Assembly (NCBI RefSeq): GCF_025917005.1
Contig: NZ_CP078091.1
Coordinates: 1,674,001-1,738,000, forward strand
Origin: Porphyrobacter sp. ULC335
GTDB lineage: Bacteria > Pseudomonadota > Alphaproteobacteria > Sphingomonadales > Sphingomonadaceae
Direction: 5' to 3'
DNA length: 64,000 bases
Part shown: one piece after another, positions 44,252 through 53,854 of the stretch
How the letters are laid out: the number at the start of each line of letters is the position of its first letter
How positions within the stretch are numbered: the stretch's first letter is position 1
Notes under the pieces: model-generated
What the model was told of the DNA's origin: nothing
What the model saw: only the letters and a program-made list of their open reading frames with translations
Database searches by the model: none
Position numbers and translations under genes: made by a program

Positions 44252-45622
44252 GTGATCACCTCGCCCGCCTTCAAGTCCAAGCGTTTTGCGGTGCTCGGCC
44301 TCGCGCGCTCTGGCGCGGCGGCGGCAGAGGCGCTGATCGCGAGCGGGGCCGAGGTGATCGGCTGGGACCGCCAGCCGCACGCGCGCGAAGTCTTCGAAGG
44401 GCGCTGCCGACTGATCGACCCGCTGGAGCTTGATCTCACCGGCTTTGCGGGCGTGGTCGTCTCGCCCGGCGTGCCGCTCAATTCGCACCCCATCGCCCCG
44501 CACACCTGGCAATATGGCCTTCCGGTGATCGGCGATATCGAACTGTTCGCACAGGCCCGCGCCAGCCTGCCGCCGCACAAGGTGGTCGGCATCACCGGCA
44601 CCAACGGCAAGTCGACCACCACCGCGCTCACCCACCACATCCTGAGCGAGGCGGGCATACCCACCGTGATGGGCGGCAATATCGGCGATCCGATCCTGGG
44701 GCAGGAGCCCCTGCCGGAAGGTGGCATCTATGTGCTCGAACTGTCGAGCTTCCAGATAGACCTCACCTTCACGCTCGATTGCGACATCGCGGCGCTGACC
44801 AACATCACCCCCGATCATCTTGATCGCTATGCCGATTTCACCGCCTATGCTGCCTCGAAGGAACGCCTGTTCCAGATGCAGGCGAACGGCACCGCGCTGA
44901 TCTGTGACGAGGACGAGCCGACCATCGCCATCGCCGACCGGTTGGCAGCGCAAGGCAAGCCGCTGGTGCGGGTGAAAACGGCGGACCTCGATGCGGCGGG
45001 CCTCGCCGAAGGGCGTTCGCCCTCGCTGGCAGGGCCGCACAATGCCCAGAACGCGGCGGTCGCGGTGGCCATCTGCCGCCAGCTTGGCCTGAGCGATGCG
45101 CAGATTGCAGCGGGCCTCGCCACCTATCGCGGGTTGCCGCACCGCATGGAGCGGGTGTGCGAGGCGAAGGGCGTCATCTACATCAACGACAGCAAGGCGA
45201 CCAACGCCGCCTCGGCCGCGCCCGCCCTTGCGGCTTTCCCGCCGGAAGCTGACATCAACGGCGGCGCCCCGCGCATTCACTGGATCGTGGGCGGACTGCC
45301 CAAGGAAGACGGCCTCGGCGCCTGCGCCGATCACCTCGGCAATGTCGCGGCTGCCTATACCGTGGGCGAGGCCGGGCCGATGTTTGCCGACCTGCTCGAA
45401 GGACAAGTGCGCACCGAACGCTGCGAGCTGATCAGCGAAGCCGTGCGCCGCGCCGAGGAAGCCGCGCTCCCGGGTGAGGTCGTGCTGCTTTCGCCCGCCT
45501 GCGCCTCCTATGACCAGTTCCGCGACTACGAAAAGCGCGGGCTGCACTTCCGCCAGATGGTCGGTGCGATAACCGGCTGCGACACCTGCGGCGATGCTGC
45601 CAGCCGGAGCATCCTGCCATGA
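44252..45622 (+). CDS. murD: UDP-MurNAc-Ala-D-Glu ligase MurD
   Basis: 456 residues from a GTG start at 44252, ten bases after mraY. N-terminal GLARSGAAAAEALI, P-loop GITGTNGKSTTTAL, conserved ITPDHLDRY and the C-terminal INDSKATN block. It adds D-glutamate to UDP-MurNAc-L-Ala in the cytoplasm. Overlaps ftsW by 4 bases. Confidence 0.96.
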   Translation: MITSPAFKSKRFAVLGLARSGAAAAEALIASGAEVIGWDRQPHAREVFEGRCRLIDPLELDLTGFAGVVVSPGVPLNSHPIAPHTWQYGLPVIGDIELFAQARASLPPHKVVGITGTNGKSTTTALTHHILSEAGIPTVMGGNIGDPILGQEPLPEGGIYVLELSSFQIDLTFTLDCDIAALTNITPDHLDRYADFTAYAASKERLFQMQANGTALICDEDEPTIAIADRLAAQGKPLVRVKTADLDAAGLAEGRSPSLAGPHNAQNAAVAVAICRQLGLSDAQIAAGLATYRGLPHRMERVCEAKGVIYINDSKATNAASAAPALAAFPPEADINGGAPRIHWIVGGLPKEDGLGACADHLGNVAAAYTVGEAGPMFADLLEGQVRTERCELISEAVRRAEEAALPGEVVLLSPACASYDQFRDYEKRGLHFRQMVGAITGCDTCGDAASRSILP

Positions 45623-46848
45623 GCGCTCCCGCCTATTCCCCCGCAGCCCGTAGCAGCGGCAACTATCTTGCTCCGGTTCCTGTGCAGCGTCGCTGGCGCG
45701 ATGCCCTGCGCATCTGGTGGCGCGAGATCGACAAGGTGCTGCTGTTGCTGATCGCGCTGCTGATGGGGGTGGGCATCATTGCGGTGGCCGCGGCCTCCCC
45801 CGCGAGCGCCGACCAGCTTTCGACCGCCAAGGAGCGGGTCGCCGATTTCATGTTCTTCAAGCGGCACATCGTTTTCCAGATGATGGGTCTGACGCTGATG
45901 ATCGGCCTGTCTTTCCTCAACCGCGATCAGGCGCGCAGGGTCGGCATCATGGTGGGCGCGGTGATGCTGGCGCTGCTGTTCGTCGTGCCGATCATCGGCG
46001 AGGAGAAGAACGGGGCGAAGCGCTGGATCAATGTCGGCATGTCCTTGCAGCCGTCCGAGTTCCTCAAGCCCGGTTTCGCGATCATCTGCGCCTGGATTCT
46101 GAGCTGGCGGCTGCGCGATCCCGGTCTTCCGGTGATTGCCTTCGTTACCGGGTTTTTCGCACTGATCGCGGGGCTGCTGATGCTCCAGCCCAACCTTGGC
46201 GATGCGATCCTGTTCGGCGGAATCTGGCTGGTGATGGTGCTGCTGGCAGGGATGCAGTGGCAGCGCATCGCCGGGCTGGGCGGCCTCGGGATCGCCGGCC
46301 TGACGCTCGCCTACCTGTTTTACGATAACGCCCGCCACCGCATCGACGGTTTTCTGGGCGGCGGCACCGCCTTCGATCAGGTCGATCTGGCGCAGCGCAC
46401 CATCACGGCGGGCGGCTGGACGGGGACGGGCCTGTGGCTGGGCATTCGCAAGATGAACCTTCCCGAGGCGCATACCGATTACATCTTCTCGGTGATCGGC
46501 GAGGAATTCGGGCTTTTGACCTGCGGGATGATCGTGGTGCTTTACTGCGGGCTGGTGCTGCGCGCGCTGCTGCGGCTGACGGGCGAGGACAATCTGTTCG
46601 CCCTGCTGGCGGCGGCGGGTCTCATCACCCAGTTCGGCGGGCAGGCCTTCATCAACATTCTGGTGAACCTCAAACTGTTCCCCTCCAAGGGGATGACGCT
46701 GCCGCTGATCTCCTATGGCGGTTCATCGACACTGGCGGTGTGCTTCACGCTTGGGCTATTGCTGGCGATCACGCGGCGCAATCCGTTCCTCGCCCGCGAG
46801 GGCACAGGGCTGCGCGATCTGATCGAACGCAAGGACACGAGCGCATGA
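45619..46848 (+). CDS. ftsW: Septal glycosyltransferase FtsW
   Basis: 409 residues, about ten membrane segments. SEDS-family blocks: KRWINVGMSLQPSEFLKP, the catalytic-Asp region EAHTDYIFSVIGEEFG and the terminal PLISYGGSS. FtsW polymerises lipid II into septal glycan with FtsI. Overlaps murD and murG by 4 bases each. Confidence 0.97.
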   Translation: MSAPAYSPAARSSGNYLAPVPVQRRWRDALRIWWREIDKVLLLLIALLMGVGIIAVAAASPASADQLSTAKERVADFMFFKRHIVFQMMGLTLMIGLSFLNRDQARRVGIMVGAVMLALLFVVPIIGEEKNGAKRWINVGMSLQPSEFLKPGFAIICAWILSWRLRDPGLPVIAFVTGFFALIAGLLMLQPNLGDAILFGGIWLVMVLLAGMQWQRIAGLGGLGIAGLTLAYLFYDNARHRIDGFLGGGTAFDQVDLAQRTITAGGWTGTGLWLGIRKMNLPEAHTDYIFSVIGEEFGLLTCGMIVVLYCGLVLRALLRLTGEDNLFALLAAAGLITQFGGQAFINILVNLKLFPSKGMTLPLISYGGSSTLAVCFTLGLLLAITRRNPFLAREGTGLRDLIERKDTSA

Positions 46849-48074
46849 CCAGTTCCACCCCCACTGGCGCTTCCCGCCACTATGTGCTCGCTGCGGGCGG
46901 CACCGGCGGCCACCTGATCCCGGCCTTCGCGCTCGCTACCGAGCTGCACGCGCGCGGGCACCACGTGGCGCTGATCACGGACGAACGCGGGGCGAACATC
47001 CCCGGCAAGCCGGATTTTCTCACCGCCCACGTGCTACCCGCCGGGCGCTTCGGTAAGAACCCGCTGGGCTGGCCTGCGGGGATCCGCGCGGTGCTGGAAG
47101 GGCGCAGCATGGCGCTGAGGCTGTTCGACGCCTTCGAGCCTTCTGCCATCGTCGGCTTCGGCGGCTACCCCGCGCTGCCCGCCCTGCTGGCGGCGACATC
47201 CGCCAAGCTGCCGAGCGTGGTGCACGAACAGAACGCCGTGCTGGGCCGGGTGAACCGCCTGCTGGCCGGGCGCGTGGACGCAATCGCCACCTCCTACGAA
47301 AGCGTTGATCGCCTCGCGCCCAAGCACGCCGCCAAGGTGCATCTGGTCGGCAATCCGGTGCGCGCCGAGGTGCTGGCGCTGCGCGAACAGGACTTCCCCG
47401 CCTTCACCGACGAAAGCCTGCTGCGCATTCTCGTCACCGGCGGATCACAGGGGGCGCGGGTGCTGTCCGAAGTGGTGCCTGATGGCCTCGCCATGCTCCC
47501 CACCGCGCTGCGCCAGCGCTTGCAGGTGACCCAGCAATGCCGCGCCGAAGACCTTGAAGCGGTGCGCAAACGCTATGCCGAGCATGACATCCCCGCCGAA
47601 CTCGGCACCTATTTCGAGGACATGCACGAACGGCTCGCCGATGCGCATCTGTTCATCGGCCGCGCTGGCGCTTCCACGATTGCGGAGCTGACCGCAGTCG
47701 GCCGTCCCGCGATCCTCATCCCGCTGCCGATTGCGACCGACGACCATCAGGCGGTCAACACCCGCGAAATGGTGAAGGCGGGCGGCGCACGGATGATCCG
47801 GCAGGAGGCTTTCCAGCCCAAGGAACTCGCCAAGCAGATCCAGGCGATGGCGATGAACCCCGCCAGCCTCGCCAATGCGGCGCATTGTGCATTCAATTGC
47901 GGGCGGCCCGATGCGGCGAAGGACTTGGCCGATCTGGTCGAAAGCATGAGCGGGATCGATCTGATGGACGTCATCCGCGTCGGCGAGGCTGCGCCTGCCG
48001 CCGCCCGCCTGCGCACGCGGGCCTCAACCGCCGCTGCGGGCGGCGAGAAAACCGAAGAGCAGAACGCAGCATGA
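46845..48074 (+). CDS. murG: UDP-GlcNAc transferase MurG
   Basis: 409 residues from the ATG at 46845. The N-terminal [14 protein letters not shown] diphosphate loop, the lipid I site ([14 protein letters not shown]), [11 protein letters not shown] and [24 protein letters not shown] identify MurG, which adds GlcNAc to lipid I to make lipid II. A C-terminal extension after residue 365 ([11 protein letters not shown]) is longer than in E. coli (355 residues). Confidence 0.96.
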   Translation: MTSSTPTGASRHYVLAAGGTGGHLIPAFALATELHARGHHVALITDERGANIPGKPDFLTAHVLPAGRFGKNPLGWPAGIRAVLEGRSMALRLFDAFEPSAIVGFGGYPALPALLAATSAKLPSVVHEQNAVLGRVNRLLAGRVDAIATSYESVDRLAPKHAAKVHLVGNPVRAEVLALREQDFPAFTDESLLRILVTGGSQGARVLSEVVPDGLAMLPTALRQRLQVTQQCRAEDLEAVRKRYAEHDIPAELGTYFEDMHERLADAHLFIGRAGASTIAELTAVGRPAILIPLPIATDDHQAVNTREMVKAGGARMIRQEAFQPKELAKQIQAMAMNPASLANAAHCAFNCGRPDAAKDLADLVESMSGIDLMDVIRVGEAAPAAARLRTRASTAAAGGEKTEEQNAA

Positions 48075-49504
48075 AGGGCGTCGGCACCGATATCGGCACC
48101 ATCCACTTCGTCGGCATCGGCGGGATCGGCATGTCGGGCATCGCCGAGGTGATGCACAACCTTGGCTACAAGGTGCAGGGCTCCGACATTTCCGAAGGCC
48201 CCAGCGTCGAACGGCTGCGCGCGCGCGGCATGACGGTGCATATCGGGCACAAGGCCGAGAACGTCGAGGGCGTGTCCGTGGTCGTAACCTCCACTGCCGT
48301 GCGCCGTTCCAACCCTGAAGTTGCCGCCGCATTGGAAGCCCGCGTCCCCGTGGTGCGCCGCGCGGAAATGCTGGCCGAACTGATGCGCCTCAAATCCACC
48401 GTTGCGGTGGCGGGCACCCACGGCAAGACCACCACCACCAGCATGATCGCGACGCTGCTTGATGCAGGCGGGGTCGATCCGACGGTCATCAATGGCGGGA
48501 TCATCGAGCAATATGGCTCGAACGCGCGCCTCGGCGATTCCGACTGGATGGTCGTGGAAGCCGACGAGAGCGACGGTTCTTTCCTACGCCTCGACGGAAC
48601 CATCGCGGTCGTCACCAATATCGATCCGGAGCACCTCGATCACTACGGCGATTTCGACGGGGTGAAGCGCGCCTTCGTGGAGTTCATCCACAACGTGCCC
48701 TTCTACGGCGCGGCGGTGCTGTGCGTGGATCATCCGGTCGTGCAGGCGGTGATCGGCGATGTGCGCGACCGCAAGGTTGTCACCTATGGCTTCTCGCTTC
48801 AGGCCGATATCTGCGGGGTCAATGTCCGCTCGGAAGATGGCGGCAACACTTTCGATGTGATCGTCCGTCAGCGGGGACTGGAAGATCGCCGGATCGAAGG
48901 CGTGCACCTCCCCATGCCCGGACGCCACAACGTCCAGAACGCGCTCGCCGCGATTGCCGTTGCGATCGAGATGGGCTGCTCGGACGAGGTCATCCGCACC
49001 GGCTTTGCCCGCTTCGGCGGGGTGCGGCGGCGCTTCACCAAGGTCGGCAGCGTCGCCGTGGATGGCGGCGCCGTGACGGTGATTGACGATTACGCCCACC
49101 ACCCGGTTGAAATCCGCGCCGTGCTCAGCGCCGCGCGCGAGGCGGTTGCCGGGAGCGGGGGCCGCGTCATCGCGGTTGCGCAGCCGCACCGCTATTCGCG
49201 CCTCAATGACCTGATGAACGAATTCCAGTCGTGTTTCGACGATGCCGACATCGCCTATGTCACGCCGGTCTATCCGGCGGGCGAGGAGCCGATCCCGGGG
49301 GTCGATCACGCGGCGCTGGTCGCCGGGATGAAGGCACGCGGTCATCGGGCGGCGCGCGAGATCGCCGGGGCCGAGGCGCTGGCCGATGTGCTGGCGGGCG
49401 AGATCCAGCCGGGCGACATGGTCGTGTGTCTCGGCGCGGGCGATATCACGCGCTGGGCTGCGAGCCTCGCCCCGGCCATCGATGCCAAGCGGGGCGCGGC
49501 ATGA
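48071..49504 (+). CDS. murC: UDP-MurNAc L-alanine ligase MurC
   Basis: 477 residues from the ATG at 48071. [15 protein letters not shown] at the N-terminus, the P-loop [22 protein letters not shown] and the C-terminal [10 protein letters not shown] block are all MurC signatures. It adds L-Ala to UDP-MurNAc, the first peptide step. Coupled by 4-base overlaps on both sides. Confidence 0.96.
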   Translation: MKGVGTDIGTIHFVGIGGIGMSGIAEVMHNLGYKVQGSDISEGPSVERLRARGMTVHIGHKAENVEGVSVVVTSTAVRRSNPEVAAALEARVPVVRRAEMLAELMRLKSTVAVAGTHGKTTTTSMIATLLDAGGVDPTVINGGIIEQYGSNARLGDSDWMVVEADESDGSFLRLDGTIAVVTNIDPEHLDHYGDFDGVKRAFVEFIHNVPFYGAAVLCVDHPVVQAVIGDVRDRKVVTYGFSLQADICGVNVRSEDGGNTFDVIVRQRGLEDRRIEGVHLPMPGRHNVQNALAAIAVAIEMGCSDEVIRTGFARFGGVRRRFTKVGSVAVDGGAVTVIDDYAHHPVEIRAVLSAAREAVAGSGGRVIAVAQPHRYSRLNDLMNEFQSCFDDADIAYVTPVYPAGEEPIPGVDHAALVAGMKARGHRAAREIAGAEALADVLAGEIQPGDMVVCLGAGDITRWAASLAPAIDAKRGAA

Positions 49505-50466
49505 ACCAGCCGGGCGACAGCTACGAATATGACAGCGGTGCCGCCCCCACCTGCGCGGTCGAAGGTGGCGTGTCGGCGCCCGTGCCGCTCGATTCCATTC
49601 GCGGCAAGCTGACCTGCAAGGCGCCGCTTGCGCCCTATACCTGGTTCAAGACCGGCGGGCCTGCGGACTGGCTGTTCGAACCGGCCGATATGGATGATCT
49701 GAAGCTGTTCCTCGAACGGCTCGGCGGCGAGATTCCGGTCATGGCACTGGGCCTCGGTTCGAACATGATCGTGCGCGATGGCGGGGTTCCCGGCGTGGTG
49801 GTGCGGCTCGGCAAGGCGTTTGCGGGCGTCACGCACAGCGGCGAAATGGAACTGACCTGCGGCGGCGGGGCGAGCGGTATTCTGGTCGCCTCCACCGCGC
49901 GCGATCTTGGCATTGCGGGGCTCGAATTCCTGCGCGGCATCCCCGGCACTGTCGGCGGCTTCGTGCGCATGAACGGCGGGGCCTACGGGCGCGAGGTGGC
50001 CGATGTGCTGCTGGATTGCGCGGTGATCCTGACCGACGGCAGCTTCATCACTTTGAACGCCGAGGAACTGGATTACTCCTACCGCCATTCCGCGCTGCCC
50101 GATGGCGCTATCGTCGTCTCAGCCCGGTTCCGCGGGCATCCGGGCGATCCCAAAGAGATCGGCGCGGAGATGGACCGCATTGCCGCCGCGCGCGAGGCGA
50201 GCCAGCCGCTGCGCACGAAGACCGGCGGGTCGACCTTCAAGAACCCCGAAGGTCACAAGGCGTGGCAGCTTGTCGATCAGGCTGGGTGCCGGGGCCTCAA
50301 ACTGGGCGGCGCGCAGGTTTCGGAGAAGCACACCAACTTCCTCATCAACACCGGCGATGCGACCAGCGCGGACATCGAAGGTCTGGGCGAAATGGTGCGC
50401 GACAAAGTCTATGCCGCAACTGGCGTGAGCCTTGAATGGGAAATTCAGAGAGTGGGACGCCCGTGA
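49501..50466 (+). CDS. murB: UDP-N-acetylenolpyruvoylglucosamine reductase
   Basis: 321 residues from the ATG at 49501. FAD-binding motifs [13 protein letters not shown] and [30 protein letters not shown], then [14 protein letters not shown] with the catalytic Ser. This is the type II (short) MurB common in alphaproteobacteria. It reduces enolpyruvyl-UDP-GlcNAc to UDP-MurNAc. The N-terminal 35 residues are extra and poorly conserved in appearance. Confidence 0.95.
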   Translation: MNQPGDSYEYDSGAAPTCAVEGGVSAPVPLDSIRGKLTCKAPLAPYTWFKTGGPADWLFEPADMDDLKLFLERLGGEIPVMALGLGSNMIVRDGGVPGVVVRLGKAFAGVTHSGEMELTCGGGASGILVASTARDLGIAGLEFLRGIPGTVGGFVRMNGGAYGREVADVLLDCAVILTDGSFITLNAEELDYSYRHSALPDGAIVVSARFRGHPGDPKEIGAEMDRIAAAREASQPLRTKTGGSTFKNPEGHKAWQLVDQAGCRGLKLGGAQVSEKHTNFLINTGDATSADIEGLGEMVRDKVYAATGVSLEWEIQRVGRP

Positions 50467-51458
50467 GCCTCGATACGAAATTCCACGTCGCAGTCCTGAT
50501 GGGCGGCTGGGCCAATGAGCGCCCGGTCTCGCTGACGAGCGGCGCAGGCGTGGCCGACGCATTGGAATCGCGCGGGCACAAGGTCACCCGCATCGACATG
50601 GGCCGCGATGTTGCCCTCCGGCTCCACGAGGCCAAGCCCGATGTCGTGTTCAACGCGCTCCACGGCGTTCCCGGCGAGGACGGGACGGTGCAGGGGATGC
50701 TCGACCTGATGGGCCTGCCCTATACGCACTCGGGCCTCGCCACATCGGTCATCGCGATCGACAAGCAGCTGACCAAGCAGGCGCTGGTGCCGCATGGGAT
50801 TCCCATGCCGGGCGGCAGGATCGTGAGCCGCGATGAACTCTACGAACGTGACCCGCTGCCGCGGCCCTATGTGCTGAAGCCCGTGAACGAGGGCTCCTCG
50901 GTCGGCGTCGCCATCGTCACCGCAGACAGCAATGTCGGCAACCCGATCAACCCGCAGGCGAGCGGCCCGTGGCAGGAATTCGCGGAACTCCTCGCCGAAC
51001 CCTTCATCAAGGGCCGCGAGCTGACCGCTGCCGTGCTTGACAGCCCCGATGGCCCGCGCGCGCTCGGCGTCACCGAGCTCGTGATCGAAAACGGCTTCTA
51101 CGATTACGAGCACAAGTACACCGCCGGTCGGACGGAGCATATCTTCCCCGCTAAGCTGCCGCCTGAAATCACCGCGCTGTGCGAGGCCTATGCCGTCAAG
51201 GCGCATCAGGTGCTCGGCTGCCACGGCACCAGCCGCACCGATTTCCGCTGGGACGAGGAAGCGGGCGAGGACGGCTTGTTTGTGCTCGAAACCAACACCC
51301 AGCCCGGCATGACGCCTTTGAGCCTCGTGCCCGAACAGGCGGCGGGATGCGGCATTTCCTATGCCGATCTGGTCGAAATGCTGGTCGCCGAGGCGTTGCG
51401 GGTCCATGGGCTGAAGCAGGCGAAAGGAGGGCAGCATGGCACAACAGATCCGGCGTAA
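50463..51458 (+). CDS. ddl: D-alanine-D-alanine ligase
   Basis: 331 residues from the GTG at 50463, overlapping murB by 4 bases (GTGA). ATP-grasp fold: VFNALHGVPGEDGTVQGML, the Ddl block KPVNEGSSVGV and FVLETNTQPGMTPLSLVP. It joins two D-Ala for MurF. It corresponds to the cluster-borne DdlB. Confidence 0.95.
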   Translation: MSLDTKFHVAVLMGGWANERPVSLTSGAGVADALESRGHKVTRIDMGRDVALRLHEAKPDVVFNALHGVPGEDGTVQGMLDLMGLPYTHSGLATSVIAIDKQLTKQALVPHGIPMPGGRIVSRDELYERDPLPRPYVLKPVNEGSSVGVAIVTADSNVGNPINPQASGPWQEFAELLAEPFIKGRELTAAVLDSPDGPRALGVTELVIENGFYDYEHKYTAGRTEHIFPAKLPPEITALCEAYAVKAHQVLGCHGTSRTDFRWDEEAGEDGLFVLETNTQPGMTPLSLVPEQAAGCGISYADLVEMLVAEALRVHGLKQAKGGQHGTTDPA

Positions 51459-52362
51459 CGGCGCCTCCGGCGTGCGGCGCGTCGCCAAGGCGCAGAGCCG
51501 CGCAGTAACCGCGCGCCGCGCACGCGGGTCCGCTAGCGGGTTCATCGATCAGGCCATGGGCGTGCTGCCCTTCACCGAGGAACAGTGGAGCCGCATCTGG
51601 CTCGCCATGATCATCGGCACCGGCGTGGGCGTGGCCTTCATCATCGCCACGCTTGCCGGTGTGCCCGCACTTGCGCAGGCACAGGTCGCGCGGATCGCTG
51701 CCGATGCCGGTTTCGAGGTGCGCAATGTGCGGGTCACCGGCACCAGCCGCATGGACGAACAGCAGGTCTATGCCCGCGCGCTGGCCATTCGCAATCAGCC
51801 CATGCCCGATGTCGATATCGGCAAGCTGCGCGCCGAATTGCGCGCGCTGCCGTGGGTCAAGGACGCGCGGGTTTCGATCCAGCTGCCGCACACGCTGGCC
51901 ATCGATATCGTCGAGCGGACGCCCCATGCGGTTCTGGAAAAGCCCGACCGGCTGGTGCTGATCGACGCGACCGGCGTGGAGCTTGAACCGGTCGCTGCCG
52001 ACAAGTCCAAGGGCATGTTGCGGCTCGCCGGACCCGGCGCGGGCAAGCAGGCCGAAGCGCTCGAAACCCTGCTCGCCGCTGCGCCTGCCTTGGCACCGAA
52101 GGTCGAGGCTGCCGAATGGGTCGGCAACCGCCGCTGGAACCTGACCTTCCAGACCGGGCAATTACTCGCCCTGCCCGAAGGCAAGGTCGAGGCTGCGACA
52201 GCGCTGGTCAAGTTCGCACGGCTTGACGGCAAGAACCGGCTGCTCGGCGGCAAGGTGCTGGCCTTCGACATGCGCACGCCCCCGCGGCTCTACCTGCGTC
52301 TGCCCGAAGCTGCCGGCAAGCCCAAGGTCGTGGCTGCGGGCGAAGACGGGGAGACCACCTGA
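51436..52362 (+). CDS. ftsQ: Cell division protein FtsQ
   Basis: 308 residues. A basic cytoplasmic N-terminus, one membrane helix (about 55-75, WLAMIIGTGVGVAFIIATL), then a POTRA domain (VRNVRVTGTSRMDEQQVYARAL) and the FtsQ beta domain (LPWVKDARVSIQLPHTLAIDIVERTPHAVL). FtsQ links FtsL/FtsB to the divisome. It starts 23 bases before the ddl stop and its stop shares a base with the ftsA start. Confidence 0.94.
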   Translation: MAQQIRRNGASGVRRVAKAQSRAVTARRARGSASGFIDQAMGVLPFTEEQWSRIWLAMIIGTGVGVAFIIATLAGVPALAQAQVARIAADAGFEVRNVRVTGTSRMDEQQVYARALAIRNQPMPDVDIGKLRAELRALPWVKDARVSIQLPHTLAIDIVERTPHAVLEKPDRLVLIDATGVELEPVAADKSKGMLRLAGPGAGKQAEALETLLAAAPALAPKVEAAEWVGNRRWNLTFQTGQLLALPEGKVEAATALVKFARLDGKNRLLGGKVLAFDMRTPPRLYLRLPEAAGKPKVVAAGEDGETT

Positions 52363-53687
52363 TGGCCAGCAAAGCAGCATCGCCGCGCCGCCTTGCGCGC
52401 ACCTATGCCGCGGTGAACATCGGTTCGTTCCGCATTTCGGCGATGATCATGGGCGAGACCGAGAGCGGTGATTTGCAAGTGCTCGGTTCCGGCCATCGCG
52501 CCAGTGCGGGGATCAAGCGCGGCTATGTGACCGACATGGGCGCGGCCAGCCACGCGATCCGCGATGCGGTGGAGCGGGCGGAGAAAAGCGCCAATACGCC
52601 CGTCAGGAGCGTATGGATCGCCTGCGCCGGAGCGGGGCTCGCCAGCCATGTCGTCTCGGTCGATATCGAGATCGGCGGTCGGCGGATCGAGGACGAGGAT
52701 GTCGAGCAACTGCTGATCGAGGCGCAGGACATGATCCAGCCCGATGGCCGCAAGGTGCTGCACGCCCAGCCTGCGCATTATACGCTGGACGGTGCCCACG
52801 GCGTCGCCAATCCGCGCGGTCTACATGCCGAGCGGCTGGGCGTCGATATCCACGTGATGCTCGCCGATGGCGCACCGGTCCGCAACCTGACCGAGGCCGT
52901 GCAGAACGCCCATCTTGAGGTCGAAGGCGTGGTCGCCGCGCCGCTCGCCGCGGGGCATGGTTGCCTGACGCCCGAGGAGCGCGAGCTTGGCGTGGCGCTG
53001 GTCGAGATCGGCGCGGACATCACCAATGTCGCGGTGTTCGCGGGCGGGATGCTGCTGGGGTTGCAGGCTGTGCCGATGGGCTCCGGCTCGATCACCGATG
53101 CGATTGCCAGCAGCTTCGGAATCCGCCGCAGCCAGGCCGAACGGCTGAAATGCGTTGCCGGATCGGCGATCGCCAGCCCGGCCGATCATCGCGAGCTGAT
53201 CCCGGTCAGCGGTCCGGGCGAAGGCGGAGAGGGCGCTACACCAGTCGGCCCGCTCGCACGCGGGGCGGATGACAAGAACCGGATCGTGCGCGCCGAACTG
53301 ATTGCAGTGGTGACCCAGCAGCTTGCCGTGTTGACCGGCGAGATCGGCAAGGCGCTCAAGATGATGGGCTTTGCCGGAAGCCGCGCGGGACAAGTGGTGC
53401 TTACCGGAGGTGGAGCCGAGCTTGCCGGAATGGCCGATTTCATGCAGGGTGCTCTCGGCCAGCCGGTGCGGCTCGGACGGCCGCCGCAGCTTTCCGGCAT
53501 GCCTGAAGCGCACCACGCGCCGGGCTTTGCGACGCTGGCGGGATTGTGTCTCTACGCCGCTGACGACCCGGTCGACATCCGCGCGGTGGGCGCGGGACGC
53601 GGCGGAGTTTACAAGGCTTTTGCGCGCGAAAGTGGTATCATGGCGCTGGTGACGCGCCTGTTCCGGGCGCTCAGGGAGTATTTCTGA
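52362..53687 (+). CDS. ftsA: Cell division protein FtsA
   Basis: 441 residues, actin-like. YAAVNIGSFRISAMIMGE (phosphate 1), GIKRGYVTDM, the 1C domain, the phosphate-2 region LVEIGADITNVAVFAGG and VVLTGGGAELAGM. The C-terminal amphipathic helix (VTRLFRALREYF) tethers it to the membrane. FtsA anchors FtsZ. No start-up gap from ftsQ (TGATG), but a 167 bp gap follows before ftsZ. Confidence 0.96.
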   Translation: MASKAASPRRLARTYAAVNIGSFRISAMIMGETESGDLQVLGSGHRASAGIKRGYVTDMGAASHAIRDAVERAEKSANTPVRSVWIACAGAGLASHVVSVDIEIGGRRIEDEDVEQLLIEAQDMIQPDGRKVLHAQPAHYTLDGAHGVANPRGLHAERLGVDIHVMLADGAPVRNLTEAVQNAHLEVEGVVAAPLAAGHGCLTPEERELGVALVEIGADITNVAVFAGGMLLGLQAVPMGSGSITDAIASSFGIRRSQAERLKCVAGSAIASPADHRELIPVSGPGEGGEGATPVGPLARGADDKNRIVRAELIAVVTQQLAVLTGEIGKALKMMGFAGSRAGQVVLTGGGAELAGMADFMQGALGQPVRLGRPPQLSGMPEAHHAPGFATLAGLCLYAADDPVDIRAVGAGRGGVYKAFARESGIMALVTRLFRALREYF

Positions 53688-53743
53688 CGGGTCGGGCGGC
53701 CGGTTGACGCAGGGGCCGCCTCATCAAAACACTTTGCCGCTGC

Positions 53744-53790
53744 TGTGGATAAGGGTTTTGACGCTATAAAATGTGCGCGATGATTATGTC
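53744..53790 (+). promoter_or_regulatory. ftsZ promoter with DnaA box
   Basis: The 167 bp ftsA-ftsZ gap contains TGTGGATAA at 53744-53752, the reverse of the consensus DnaA box TTATCCACA. Five bases later TTGACG (53758) forms a good -35, with TGATTA or GATTAT 17-18 bases downstream as the -10. Start to ATG would be about 60 bases. A GC hairpin (GGCGGCC, GGCCGCC) lies at 53695-53720. Confidence 0.55.
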
Positions 53791-53854
53791 ACAGACGATA
53801 AATGCGGGGGAATAAGGTGAAAAAGTCCTGCTCCCGCGCCTGGAGGACCAGCTG

